DNA of 29,843 nt from Collinsella sp. (GTDB lineage Bacteria > Actinomycetota > Coriobacteriia > Coriobacteriales > Coriobacteriaceae), in assembly GCA_019414265.1 (NCBI GenBank), contig DXMJ01000023.1:1-29843 (forward strand), written 5' to 3'. Below, piece after piece: positions 1-7,913 of the stretch (its first letter is position 1; each line of letters starts with the position of its first letter). The notes below the pieces were generated by a model. It did no database searches. It was not told where the DNA came from and saw nothing but the letters and a program-made list of their open reading frames with translations. A program made the translations under genes and the position numbers.

Positions 1-36
1 GCCGGCGGCGCCTGGGCGCATCCTCGGCAGCTTACC

Positions 37-1236
37 CTAGCGCCTGTGGTGTCGCTCTTCCTTACGCTCTTCTGCCGCCTGCTCCTCCTGCTTAAAGGCG
101 GGATCGTCGGGGGTGACGAGCTCATCCTCGTGTGTGCGCTTGTTGTAATGGTGGCGCAGCACGGGCTCAAACAGATGTAGATGCTTGGCAAAGGCCGCCG
201 AGCCAATGGCGAGCACGGTAAAGATGAGCACGCGCATGGGCACCTCGACCTGGTTAATCGCGGCGGCGCCGGCCGAAAGCATAATGCACCAGGCGTAGAT
301 GAGGAGCACTGCCTGTTTTTGGTTGTAGCCCTCTTGGATCAGGCGGTGGTGGATGTGGCCCTTGTCGGCCTGCCCGATGCTAATGTGGGCGCGCTTGCGG
401 CGCACGATGGCGCTAAACGTGTCGATGATGGGCACGCCGGCAACGATGAGTGGGATGATAAGCGAGGTGAGCGCGGCGGTGCGGCTCACGTTGAGCAACG
501 AGATGGAGCCCAGCGCAAAGCCCAGAAGCAGCGACCCCGAGTCGCCCAAGAAGATGCTTGCGGGGTTGAAGTTGTAGCGCAAAAAGGCCAGGCAGGCGCC
601 AAAGAGCGCAATGGAGAGCGCGGCGGCGTCGATGCGGCCCGAGAGAACGGCCATCGAAAACATGGTGAACGACGCGATGCCGCAGATGCCCGTGGCCAAG
701 CCGTCGAGGCCGTCGATGAGGTTAATGATGTTGGTGAATGCCACCAGATAGATCACGGTGATGGGGTAGGCGAGCCATCCGAGCATGATCTCGCCGGGGG
801 CAAACGGGTTGACGATGACGCCGATGCGCAGGCCGCCCACGCAGGCGATGAGCGCGGCGAGGACCTGACCGGCCAGTTTTTGCTTGGGCTTGAGCTGGAA
901 GACGTCGTCGATAGCGCCGGTCGCAAAGATGACGGTAAAGGAGAGCGCCAGCATGGGATAGCTAATGTGAAGGCGCGGGTGCGGCACCAGGACGGGCGGC
1001 CAGCCTAGGTGCCAGGTGCCTAGGATTTGCACAATGCAGGCAACGACCAGGCCCAAAAACACCGCCGTTCCGCCCAAACGCGGGATGGGCTTGGTGTTGA
1101 TGCGGCGCTTGGAAGGATAGTCGACGGCGTCGAGCTTAATTGCCAAGCGCTTGACCAGGGGCACAATGAGGAAGGTCGTGATAAAGGCCGCCGCTGCCAC
1201 GCATAGGTACGGTATGTAGCTCGGGGATGTAGCCAT
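37..1236 (-). CDS. Undecaprenyl-phosphate GlcNAc-1-phosphate transferase (WecA/TagO/MraY family)
   Basis: Polytopic membrane enzyme that would transfer a sugar-1-phosphate, usually GlcNAc-1-P, from the UDP-sugar to undecaprenyl phosphate, the first step of wall glycopolymer synthesis. From the ATG at 1236 it has 399 residues. Visible family motifs are the Asp-Asp pair at 110-111, the N172/D175/D178 segment (INLIDGLDGL), FLGDSGS near 229-235 and HIHHRL at 294-299. The His-rich motif separates WecA/TagO types from MraY. About ten hydrophobic helices are followed by a charged tail rich in Glu, Arg and His. A TTG 18 bases further upstream (1254) is in frame; neither start has a strong ribosome site, so the ATG is a preference only. 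The gene points out of the window at its 3' end, so its operon partners are not visible. Confidence 0.9.
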   Translation of the reverse strand: MATSPSYIPYLCVAAAAFITTFLIVPLVKRLAIKLDAVDYPSKRRINTKPIPRLGGTAVFLGLVVACIVQILGTWHLGWPPVLVPHPRLHISYPMLALSFTVIFATGAIDDVFQLKPKQKLAGQVLAALIACVGGLRIGVIVNPFAPGEIMLGWLAYPITVIYLVAFTNIINLIDGLDGLATGICGIASFTMFSMAVLSGRIDAAALSIALFGACLAFLRYNFNPASIFLGDSGSLLLGFALGSISLLNVSRTAALTSLIIPLIVAGVPIIDTFSAIVRRKRAHISIGQADKGHIHHRLIQEGYNQKQAVLLIYAWCIMLSAGAAAINQVEVPMRVLIFTVLAIGSAAFAKHLHLFEPVLRHHYNKRTHEDELVTPDDPAFKQEEQAAEERKEERHHRR

Positions 1237-1450
1237 GAATCTAAAAACCGCCAAGCGTCGAAGGAAAAGGTCAGAAGAACGCCATGCGCAAAGGGCATAG
1301 CCGAACCATGATACTCGACCACGGGGGGTGCATGGAATTGCATGCAGCGATAATCACGCGCTTACCAGATATTGGGATGTTGTCGATGGCTTGTCGGGAT
1401 ACTGGCGGGGATCCATATGGGCTGTAATGGTGGTTTTCGGCAAATGAAAA

Positions 1451-1612
1451 CCACCCCCCACGTTACGAAAATGAACCCACCTAAAACAGGTGGGTGCCCT
1501 CATCGACTGTTCCAGCGTCCTTAACAACGAAGGATACCTGTACTAGGTACGACTGTGTGGGCTCCCTAAATAAACGCGACGGTTCACCCAGTTGCTCCGC
1601 GGGGGGCGGAAT
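1451..1612 (-). ncRNA. ssrS: Candidate 6S RNA (ssrS-like)
   Basis: Read on the minus strand, the two ends of this stretch form a 12-bp closing stem (minus-strand CCGCCCCCCGCG from about 1609 with CGTGGGGGGTGG ending at 1451). A second stem follows (TGAACC with GGTTCA), then an open region whose 3' side holds a strong hairpin (CCCACC/GGTGGG), and an irregular apical arm containing CAG..TCCTT/AAGGA..CTG. A long arm, a large central bubble with a 3'-side hairpin and a terminal arm is the 6S RNA plan, and about 160 nt is near its usual 180-200. A -10-like TATGAT lies at 1624-1619 (minus), predicting a start near 1612, right beside the closing stem; its -35 is poor. 6S RNA binds the housekeeping RNA polymerase holoenzyme as a promoter mimic. 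Assigned from structure alone. Confidence 0.6.
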
Positions 1613-1649
1613 ACCTACATCATAAAGCGGCACTTTGTCGATTCCAGTC

Positions 1650-1679
1650 TTGACATTACAAAAATCGTGTCGGACGATT
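1650..1679 (+). promoter_or_regulatory. Possible promoter/operator of the radical SAM gene
   Basis: A perfect TTGACA lies at 1650-1655, and a perfect inverted repeat (AATCGT, 5-nt centre, ACGATT) at 1663-1679 covers the position where a -10 box would fall. The -10 itself (GACGAT) is poor, which would fit an activator- or repressor-controlled promoter, but this is inference. Confidence 0.3.
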
Positions 1680-1761
1680 ACGGCGCCTTGGGCTCGAGCC
1701 GTCTGTGCGGTTGGTCCCTTTACGTTTGAGCTGCTGAATCATTGTTTTGGAGCATGTTTTT

Positions 1762-2700
1762 ATGCCGACGTCGTTGACCGAACTTTTTTCGCCCGCCTGC
1801 CATTTGTGTCCGCGCCGTTGCGGTGCGGCGCGCGACGAGGGCGCGCGTGGCGTGTGCGGCGCCGACAACACGCTTAAGGTCGCCCGCGCGGCGCTCCATA
1901 TGTGGGAGGAGCCGCCCGTTTCGGGCGAGGCCGGCTCGGGTACGATTTTCTTTAGCGGCTGTTCGCTCAAATGTATCTACTGCCAAAACCACGAGATCTC
2001 GACGGGCAATTTCGGTCTTGAGATTTCGCCCGAGCGTTTGGTCGAGATTATGCTGGAGCTGCAGGACCAGAGCGCCAATAACATCAACCTGGTGACGGCG
2101 ACGCACTATGCGCACCTGTTGCCTGCCGCGATTGCCGCGGCACGGACGCGCGGGTTGGTCATCCCAATTGTCTACAACACGAGTGGTTACGAGCGCGCGA
2201 GTGCCGTGGCGGCGCTGGGCGACCTGGTCGACGTGTGGCTTACGGACTTTAAATATGCCGATGCCGGGCTTGCGCAGTCGCTCTCCCACATTAAGGACTA
2301 CCCGCGTGTGGCCGTGTCGGGCTTAGCGCAGATGGCACGCGAGATCGAGCGCCGCGGGGGAGAGCTAGTGGACGAGAATGGGCTCATGAAGCGCGGCATG
2401 ATCGTGCGCCACCTGGTGCTGCCGGGGCATGCGGATGACTCGTGCCGCGTGCTAGACCTTGTGTGGCAGACGGTGGGCGACGTGCCGATCTCGGTCATGA
2501 ACCAGTACACGCCCAATGCGCTCATGCGCGAACAAGGCGGCGACCTGGCGCGCGCCGTGACGCGCGAGGAGTATGAGCAGGTGCTCGACCATGCCGACGA
2601 CCTGGGCTTTACGACGATGTTCTGGCAAGAGGGCGGCGCGGTAGACGAGAGCTTCACCCCAGCCTTCGATACCACCGGCGTCCTTACCAGCACAAAGTAA
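1762..2700 (+). CDS. Radical SAM protein of the pyruvate formate-lyase-activating-like group
   Basis: Radical S-adenosylmethionine enzyme of 312 residues. The cluster-binding CxxxCxxC motif is present as C67, C71 and C74 (GCSLKCIYCQN), directly after a beta-strand. An N-terminal set of cysteines (C13, C16, C20, C32; CHLCPRRC) could bind a second metal centre, as in the group annotated as PflA-like or COG1313. The substrate is unknown; no glycyl radical enzyme is nearby, so a true activase role is not supported by context. The ATG at 1762 is chosen because GGAG at 1749-1752 lies nine bases upstream; an upstream in-frame TTG at 1747 would begin on that site. The gene stands alone, with the 6S candidate divergent upstream and a palindromic repeat downstream. 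Confidence 0.85.
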   Translation: MPTSLTELFSPACHLCPRRCGAARDEGARGVCGADNTLKVARAALHMWEEPPVSGEAGSGTIFFSGCSLKCIYCQNHEISTGNFGLEISPERLVEIMLELQDQSANNINLVTATHYAHLLPAAIAAARTRGLVIPIVYNTSGYERASAVAALGDLVDVWLTDFKYADAGLAQSLSHIKDYPRVAVSGLAQMAREIERRGGELVDENGLMKRGMIVRHLVLPGHADDSCRVLDLVWQTVGDVPISVMNQYTPNALMREQGGDLARAVTREEYEQVLDHADDLGFTTMFWQEGGAVDESFTPAFDTTGVLTSTK

Positions 2701-2710
2701 CGCATTCGCC

Positions 2711-2787
2711 GATGATTTTTCTGGGACGGGGATTAAAAAATCATTCGGTACACAATGTTTTTTAATCCCCGTTCCAGAAAAATCATC
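2711..2787. repeat. Long near-perfect inverted repeat (intergenic palindrome)
   Basis: Two 30-bp arms, 2711-2740 and 2758-2787, are complementary except for one position that becomes a G-U wobble in RNA, with a 17-nt loop. The ends read GATGATTTTTCTGG and its complement. It follows the radical SAM gene directly, so the transcript would end in a very stable hairpin, although the arms are far longer than a normal terminator. It has the look of a dispersed intergenic repeat or miniature element and has no coding capacity. Confidence 0.75.
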
Positions 2788-2852
2788 GAGAGGATCGCCT
2801 ACTCGAAAAGTTGTCAAAATAGCCGCGCCCCAAAAAGACTGATTATTGGGCG

Positions 2853-2880
2853 TTGACAGTTGGCGAGCCGTAGGTAAAAT
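2853..2880 (+). promoter_or_regulatory. Promoter of tRNA-Ala
   Basis: TTGACA at 2853-2858 and TAAAAT at 2875-2880, separated by 16 bp, precede the tRNA by 13 bp. This is a strong sigma-70/SigA-type promoter. Confidence 0.8.
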
Positions 2881-2893
2881 ATCGACTTGTCCT

Positions 2894-2966
2894 GGGGACG
2901 TAGCTCAGTTGGGAGAGCGCTGCCGTCGCATGGCAGAGGCCGAGGGTTCGACTCCCTTCGTCTCCA
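2894..2966 (+). tRNA. tRNA-Ala (anticodon CGC)
   Basis: A full cloverleaf of 73 nt: 7-bp acceptor stem GGGGACG/CGTCTCC, D arm GCTC/GAGC, anticodon stem CTGCC/GGCAG with loop GTCGCAT (anticodon CGC), and T arm GAGGG/CCCTT with TTCGACT. The G3-U70 pair in the acceptor stem is the alanine identity element. Position 32 is G, which is unusual. The discriminator A is followed by CCC, so the terminal CCA is not encoded. Confidence 0.95.
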
Positions 2967-2980
2967 CCCTTGGATTTGAT

Positions 2981-3012
2981 AAGCCGCTGACATTGTGTCG
3001 GCGGCTTTTTTT
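2981..3012 (+). terminator. Intrinsic terminator after tRNA-Ala
   Basis: The stem AAGCCGCTGACA / TGTCGGCGGCTT has a 3-nt loop and one G-U pair, followed by a run of T. It lies 14 nt after the tRNA and ends 18 nt before the next start codon. Confidence 0.85.
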
Positions 3013-3030
3013 AAAAGAAAGGGCTGTACC

Positions 3031-3489
3031 ATGGCCGAGCTTGAGTCCCAACCACTGTCTGCCGAGGAACGCGCCGAGTTGGAAGAGCTCCGCGCCGAGA
3101 AAGCTCGTCGCGAGGCCCAGGAAGAGGCACGCCGCGAGCGTGAGGAGTTGGCCGCCCTGCGTGCCGAGCGCGAGAAGGCCGAGGAGGCCGCTGCGAAGGT
3201 TGCATCCGAGCCCAAGCCCGCGCCCGCACCCAAGCCCGCTGCTGCGAAGCCTGCACCTGCCGCGCCCAAACCTCAGCCTAAAAAGGCCGCTCGTCCCAAG
3301 TCCGTCGATCCCAAGCCGAGCCGTGACGAGATGAGCTTTGCCCAGCGCATGGTTACCTCCAAGGAGCCTGCGGGTGAGAACGAGATCCCCGGTATGGCGC
3401 CGGCTCAAAAAATCATCATTGTCCTTGCCCTCATCGCGTTTGTCATCTTTATGGGCTACACGATCCTGACCAGCATGGGCCTGCTTTAG
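3031..3489 (+). CDS. Coiled-coil, tail-anchored membrane protein of unknown function
   Basis: A 152-residue protein with three clear zones. Residues about 6-60 are a highly charged Glu/Arg/Ala helix, probably coiled coil. Residues about 61-100 are a Pro/Ala/Lys linker of repeated PKPA units. Residues about 128-149 are a single hydrophobic helix (IIIVLALIAFVIFMGYTIL) at the extreme C-terminus, which predicts a tail anchor with the bulk of the protein in the cytoplasm. The ATG at 3031 is preceded by GAAAGGG; starting further upstream would run through the tRNA terminator. I do not recognise the family. It stands alone between tRNA-Ala and pncB. Confidence 0.8.
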   Translation: MAELESQPLSAEERAELEELRAEKARREAQEEARREREELAALRAEREKAEEAAAKVASEPKPAPAPKPAAAKPAPAAPKPQPKKAARPKSVDPKPSRDEMSFAQRMVTSKEPAGENEIPGMAPAQKIIIVLALIAFVIFMGYTILTSMGLL

Positions 3490-3570
3490 CCTGTTCGCGC
3501 TGGGCTCCATGCCCGCACGCCCGCCTCGCCAACCCTCAACCTCTGCACAACGCATCCGAAAGGTCGCCCC

Positions 3571-5076
3571 ATGGCTTTGACCGACATCTCGCATCCCACC
3601 GACATTGCAATGCTCACTGATCTGTACGAACTCACTATGGCCCAGGGCCTGTGGGAGAGCGGCAAGGCCAATGAGCAGGGTTGCTTTACGGCGTTTTACC
3701 GCGACCATCCCTTCGGCAGCGCGTATGCCGTCATGTGCGGCACCGCCGAGCTGCCCGAGCTTGTCGAGAACCTGCGCTTTACGCCCGAGGACATCGACTA
3801 TCTAGCTTCGCTCCAGGCTCCGGCCGGCGGCTCGATGTTTAAGCCTGGATTCCTCGACTACCTGCGCGATTTTCGTGCGCATGTAAACATCGACGCCGTG
3901 CCCGAGGGCGAGCTCGTCTTTCCGCGCGAGCCCATGGTTCGCGTCACCGGCCCCGCGCTGGAGTGCCAGCTGCTCGAGACGGCGCTGCTCAACATCGTTG
4001 GGTTCCAGACGCTTGTCGCCACCAAGACGGCGCGCGTGGTGCTGGCGGCGGACGGCCGTCCCGTTGCCGAGTTTGGCCTGCGCCGCGCTCAGGGTCCCGA
4101 TGGCGGCTTGGCCGTCGCGCGCGCGAGCTACGTTGCCGGCTGCTCCTCTACGTCCAATGTGCTCGCCGGCCGCCGCTACGGTATTCCCGTCTTTGGCACG
4201 CATGCGCACAGCTGGGTGATGAGCTTCGATTCCGAGCTCGAGGCCTTCCGCGCCTTTGCCAAGTCGAGCCCCAAGAACTGTACGCTGCTCATCGACACCT
4301 ATGACGTGCGCGAGGGCTGTGAACATGCCATTACGGTTGCCAAGGAGATGGAAGCGGTGGGCGAGCGCCTGTCGGCCATTCGCATCGACTCCGGCGACCT
4401 CGCCAAGCTCTCAAAGTATGTGCGCGGCCGTTTTGATGCCGAGGGCCTGCCCTATGTGGGGATCTCGGTTTCTAACGATTTGGATGAGTACACGATTCAG
4501 TCCCTGCTCGACCAGGGCGCGCCCATCGACAGCTTTGGCGTGGGCACCAAACTCGCGACCTGCTACGATCAGCCTGCGCTGGGCGGCGTGTACAAGCTTT
4601 CGGCCCGTCGTGCGAGCGACGCGGAGCCGTGGACGCCGGTGGTCAAGCTCTCCGAGCAGCCCTACAAGCGCACGATCCCGGGTGTGCAACGCGTGCGCCG
4701 TTATTACGACGGCTTTGGCGGCCCGGTTTGCGACATGATTTATGACGAGGATCATCTGGCAGGGGAGGGCGCCGCGCGCGGCAATACCCTTGTGGCCGTG
4801 AACGATGCCGCCCTGGTGACCGACGTGTCCGAACTCGAGTATCGCGAGCTGCTGGTGCCGATCGTGCGCGATGGCAGTGCGGTGGCTCCGCGTGAGAGCA
4901 TCCAGGACGCGCGCGAGCGCTGTGCTTGGGCGCTCGACCATCTGGACGCAGCTTTCAAGCGCTTCCTGTACCCGCAGACCTATGTGGTGGGTATGGAGCA
5001 GGGCCTGGCTCAGGTGCGCGACGAGCTCGTGCGCAAGAACATGGCCGCGGCCTCTGCCTTTCCCTGGGCTCACTAA
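3571..5076 (+). CDS. pncB: Nicotinate phosphoribosyltransferase
   Basis: Makes nicotinate mononucleotide from nicotinate, PRPP and ATP in NAD salvage. The 501-residue length fits the family. Diagnostic segments are TDLYELTMAQ at about 16-25, FGLRRAQGPDGG at 168-179 (phosphoribosyl binding), GTHAHSWV at 209-216, which carries the histidine phosphorylated during catalysis, and IRIDSGDLAKLSKYVR in the barrel. The ATG at 3571 has AAAGG nine bases upstream. proB begins 79 bp downstream on the same strand with no terminator evident, so co-transcription is possible though the functions are unrelated. Confidence 0.95.
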   Translation: MALTDISHPTDIAMLTDLYELTMAQGLWESGKANEQGCFTAFYRDHPFGSAYAVMCGTAELPELVENLRFTPEDIDYLASLQAPAGGSMFKPGFLDYLRDFRAHVNIDAVPEGELVFPREPMVRVTGPALECQLLETALLNIVGFQTLVATKTARVVLAADGRPVAEFGLRRAQGPDGGLAVARASYVAGCSSTSNVLAGRRYGIPVFGTHAHSWVMSFDSELEAFRAFAKSSPKNCTLLIDTYDVREGCEHAITVAKEMEAVGERLSAIRIDSGDLAKLSKYVRGRFDAEGLPYVGISVSNDLDEYTIQSLLDQGAPIDSFGVGTKLATCYDQPALGGVYKLSARRASDAEPWTPVVKLSEQPYKRTIPGVQRVRRYYDGFGGPVCDMIYDEDHLAGEGAARGNTLVAVNDAALVTDVSELEYRELLVPIVRDGSAVAPRESIQDARERCAWALDHLDAAFKRFLYPQTYVVGMEQGLAQVRDELVRKNMAAASAFPWAH

Positions 5077-5155
5077 TTCCTTGGGCGGTAGGGGCGAGTC
5101 ACGCTTCCCTGGCCACCGCCTCGGCCGTTCGCTGAACAGTTGATTGGTTTGACGT

Positions 5156-6283
5156 ATGACGACTTCTTATAAAACGATGGTGGTAAAGATCGGTTCGTCC
5201 ACGGTGGTGGGCGCCGACGGCAAGGTCAACCGCGCCTTTATCGGCGGGCTTGCCGACCAGGCCGCAGCGCTGCGCGAGCTTGGCTGGCGCCTGATCGTGG
5301 TGAGCTCGGGCGCCATTGCCTGCGGCTATCCCGTGCTGGGCTTCGACCGTAAGCCGGTCGGCGACCTGCCGAGCCTGCAGGCCTGCGCCTCGGCCGGTCA
5401 GTGCATCATCTCGTCGGCCTACGACGAGGAGTTCCATGCGCGCGACCTGCTCACCTCGCTCGTGCTGCTCACGCGTCACGACACGGCGCGCCGCACGTCC
5501 TACCTGCACGCGCGCGACGCCCTGCTTCGCCTTGTGGAGCTGGGTGTGGTGCCGGTCGTCAACGAGAACGATACCGTCACCGTCGATGAGATCAAGTTTG
5601 GCGACAACGACACGCTGGCGGCGCTTGTGAGCTGCCTGGTTTCTGCCGATCTGTGCGTGACGCTCTCGGACATCGATGGTCTCTATACTGCCAATCCGCA
5701 TGAAGACCCCACGGCCGAGTTTGTTCCTGTCGTGCATAAGATCGATGCCAAGATTATTGCCTCGGCGGGCGATTCTTCCACATCGGTGGGCACGGGCGGC
5801 ATGATTACCAAGATCCGCGCGAGCCGCATCCTGATGACGGCGGGCATTCAGAGCGTGATTTGCTCGGGCGAGGAGCCCGATGCGCTCGTGCGTCTCGCCC
5901 GCGGCGAGAGCGTGGGCACGCTGTTCGATCCGCCGGCGGAGCGTCTGGACATCGCACCCCGCAAGCTGTGGATCGCGCTGGGCGACAAGGCACATGGCTC
6001 GGTGACGGTCGATGATGGTGCTGCGAAGGCGCTGGTCAGCCGTGGCTCTTCCCTGCTTGCGGTGGGTATTCGCGAGGTCGATGGCCAGTTTGCCGAGGGC
6101 GATGTGCTCGATGTGTGCGATCCGAGCGGTATGGTCGTCGCCCGCGGTATCGCCGAGGCCGATTCGGACGTGCTGGAGCTTGCTGCCGGTCGCCGCCAGG
6201 ACCAGATCGCCAGCAACCGCCTGCTCGCAGACCTGGCCGAGAAGCCCGCGATACACAGGGATAACTTGATCGTATTTGCATAA
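5156..6283 (+). CDS. proB: Glutamate 5-kinase with PUA domain
   Basis: Catalyses ATP-dependent phosphorylation of glutamate, the first step of proline synthesis. Its 375 residues contain an amino acid kinase domain (about 6-255) with MVVKIGSSTV at the N-terminus, VVSSGAIACGY, VVNENDTVTVDEIKFGDNDTLA (substrate and Mg site) and GTGGMITKIRAS. A C-terminal PUA domain (about 275-360) is typical of the long bacterial form that responds to proline feedback. The partner enzyme ProA is encoded 1.6 kb downstream on the same strand, but a convergent peptidase gene separates them, so they are not one operon. No proC is seen in the window. Confidence 0.97.
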   Translation: MTTSYKTMVVKIGSSTVVGADGKVNRAFIGGLADQAAALRELGWRLIVVSSGAIACGYPVLGFDRKPVGDLPSLQACASAGQCIISSAYDEEFHARDLLTSLVLLTRHDTARRTSYLHARDALLRLVELGVVPVVNENDTVTVDEIKFGDNDTLAALVSCLVSADLCVTLSDIDGLYTANPHEDPTAEFVPVVHKIDAKIIASAGDSSTSVGTGGMITKIRASRILMTAGIQSVICSGEEPDALVRLARGESVGTLFDPPAERLDIAPRKLWIALGDKAHGSVTVDDGAAKALVSRGSSLLAVGIREVDGQFAEGDVLDVCDPSGMVVARGIAEADSDVLELAAGRRQDQIASNRLLADLAEKPAIHRDNLIVFA

Positions 6284-6284
6284 A

Positions 6285-6326
6285 GAAAGACAGCGCTGCG
6301 GATCGTTTCCCGTGGCGCTGTCTTTC
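6285..6326. terminator. Bidirectional terminator between proB and the peptidase gene
   Basis: The 12-bp stem GAAAGACAGCGC (6285-6296) / GCGCTGTCTTTC (6315-6326) has an 18-nt loop. It sits directly after the proB stop between convergent genes. The T run is short on the plus strand and better on the minus strand. Confidence 0.7.
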
Positions 6327-6328
6327 TC

Positions 6329-6382
6329 GTGCCGGCACTTGGGGACGTTCCTTTTGTGCCGGCAGGTGGGGACGCTCCTTTG
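6329..6382. repeat. Tandem 27-bp intergenic repeat
   Basis: Two adjacent units, 6329-6355 and 6356-6382, both begin GTGCCGGCA and continue with TGGGGACG and TCCTTT; they differ at four or five positions. The unit core TGCCGGCA is itself palindromic. They end at the stop codon of the minus-strand peptidase gene. They look like a dispersed intergenic repeat family; no gene is present. Confidence 0.65.
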
Positions 6383-7801
6383 CTAGAAGATTTGGCGCAG
6401 GTCTCCGCGGTTGAGGGCTTCGTTGAAGAGGTGCTTGAACACCACGCTACCGTGTAGACCGTCGTGCTCGAACTCGTTGGTCACCCAGGCATGCGAGTTA
6501 CCCACGCGGCTGAGCGTATCGAGCTGCATGCCCGAATCGACGTACATGTCGTCGAAATACACCGCGGCCTGCAGGGGCACCTCGTTGCACGCCAGTCGCT
6601 GCGGGTCGTAGATCTTGTCCCAGCTGGTGTCTTCCATCAGCAGGTCCATGGCGGGCTTGAAGGGCTTGAGCTCGGGCATCTGCTCGAACATCCACGGGAA
6701 CATGGCCTCGCCGGTAAACATGAGCGGGCGCGCGAGGGTGTCAAACTCGGCGCGGTGTGCCTTCTCTTCAGCCGCGGTCCAGCCAATGGGCATGGTGTCA
6801 CCGTCGGCGTATATGAACTCCTGCAGCGTCCAGTACAGCGGATTCGTGCGCGTGTTGGTGCGCTCGAAGGCGCGCATCAAAAAGCTGTCGGATACTGAGG
6901 AGCCGCAGCTCAGCGTACCGTCGCCGTCAACAAAAGCGTGATCGATAATCCAATGCATGCGCTCAAAGCTCGGCTTCATGCCAAAGTCGCTGCCCATGAG
7001 CTGTAGGCGCTCGACCGTCATCGGCGAGCCGTCGGGCAGCACGGGCTTCTGAGCCTCGAGCGCATCGGCCAGGGCTGCCACGCGCTCGACGTCGGCAGGG
7101 TAGCGGTCGTAATACTGCTGCGTTTTGGCGACCATGCGCGGGAAGGTGTGCGCGTAGACTTCGCTTGCGCTCGCCGGCACGTGGGGGATGCCGCCGCAGG
7201 TAAAGCTTGCCGCCACGCCCTCGGGGAAGAGCGACAGATAGCTCAGCGTCAAAAAGCCGCCGTAGCTCTGCCCGAGTGTGACCCAGGGCCTGCCGCCAAA
7301 GCCTACCAGGCGCAGGTACTCAAAATCGCGCACGATAGAGCTGGCGAGGTGACGCTTGAGGAAGTCCGCCTGCGAGCGGGCCGCATCGGCGCCGGCTGCC
7401 TCGGCGCGCTCGCCCAAGGCCGCGATCGTGCGTCCGTCAACACAGCTGCTGCGTCCGGTGCCGCGCTGGTCGGGCAGGACCACGCGGAAGTGTTTGACGG
7501 CCTCCTCGATCCAGCCGTCGCTCGTGGGCGACAGCGGACGCGGGCTCTCGCCGCCGGGGCCGCCCTGCAAAAAGAGAAGGAGCGGCAGGTCGTCGTTGAT
7601 GCGGTCGGGTGCGCAAACCACGCGGTAGAAGAGCTTGATGCTCTCGGGCGCGCCGGCGATGGGCGCCGGCATAGCGCCGCGGCGCATGGTGCTGCCGACG
7701 GCCAGGAGCATTGGCTCCAGGCCGCGCCAGTCGAGGGGGACGTCGATGCTGTGGTCCTCGACATACAGGCCGGGGACGTGGTACGAAGTAATGAGGGCCA
7801 T
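6383..7801 (-). CDS. Alpha/beta hydrolase, S33 family (proline iminopeptidase-like)
   Basis: A 472-residue hydrolase of the S33 type. Family signatures are the oxyanion segment LLLFLQGGPGGESPRP, VVLPDQRGTGRSS and the nucleophile elbow TLGQSYGGFL with Ser as nucleophile; the C-terminal HDGLHGSVVF region should carry the catalytic histidine. Such enzymes release N-terminal proline or other residues from peptides. The GQSYGG elbow and lid length resemble larger prolyl aminopeptidases. The ATG at 7801 is preferred over an upstream start that would add 27 residues, because GGAAG lies just before it and the extension looks noncoding. It lies between proB and proA, on the opposite strand, which suggests a link to proline supply. 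Substrate specificity is inferred. Confidence 0.85.
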   Translation of the reverse strand: MALITSYHVPGLYVEDHSIDVPLDWRGLEPMLLAVGSTMRRGAMPAPIAGAPESIKLFYRVVCAPDRINDDLPLLLFLQGGPGGESPRPLSPTSDGWIEEAVKHFRVVLPDQRGTGRSSCVDGRTIAALGERAEAAGADAARSQADFLKRHLASSIVRDFEYLRLVGFGGRPWVTLGQSYGGFLTLSYLSLFPEGVAASFTCGGIPHVPASASEVYAHTFPRMVAKTQQYYDRYPADVERVAALADALEAQKPVLPDGSPMTVERLQLMGSDFGMKPSFERMHWIIDHAFVDGDGTLSCGSSVSDSFLMRAFERTNTRTNPLYWTLQEFIYADGDTMPIGWTAAEEKAHRAEFDTLARPLMFTGEAMFPWMFEQMPELKPFKPAMDLLMEDTSWDKIYDPQRLACNEVPLQAAVYFDDMYVDSGMQLDTLSRVGNSHAWVTNEFEHDGLHGSVVFKHLFNEALNRGDLRQIF

Positions 7802-7913
7802 GTGAGTCTTCCGTTCGTTGCGGTGTTTCGGGTTGACCAATTCTACCGCCGCGGGCGAGGCCATGCGCAAATCGGCTACCATGGTTGCAAACTTCTAGGA
7901 GAAAGGGCCGTCC

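Noticed and set aside
5099..6256. Minus-strand frame opposite proB
   Set aside because: Antisense to a well-identified proB, with no start site or domain.
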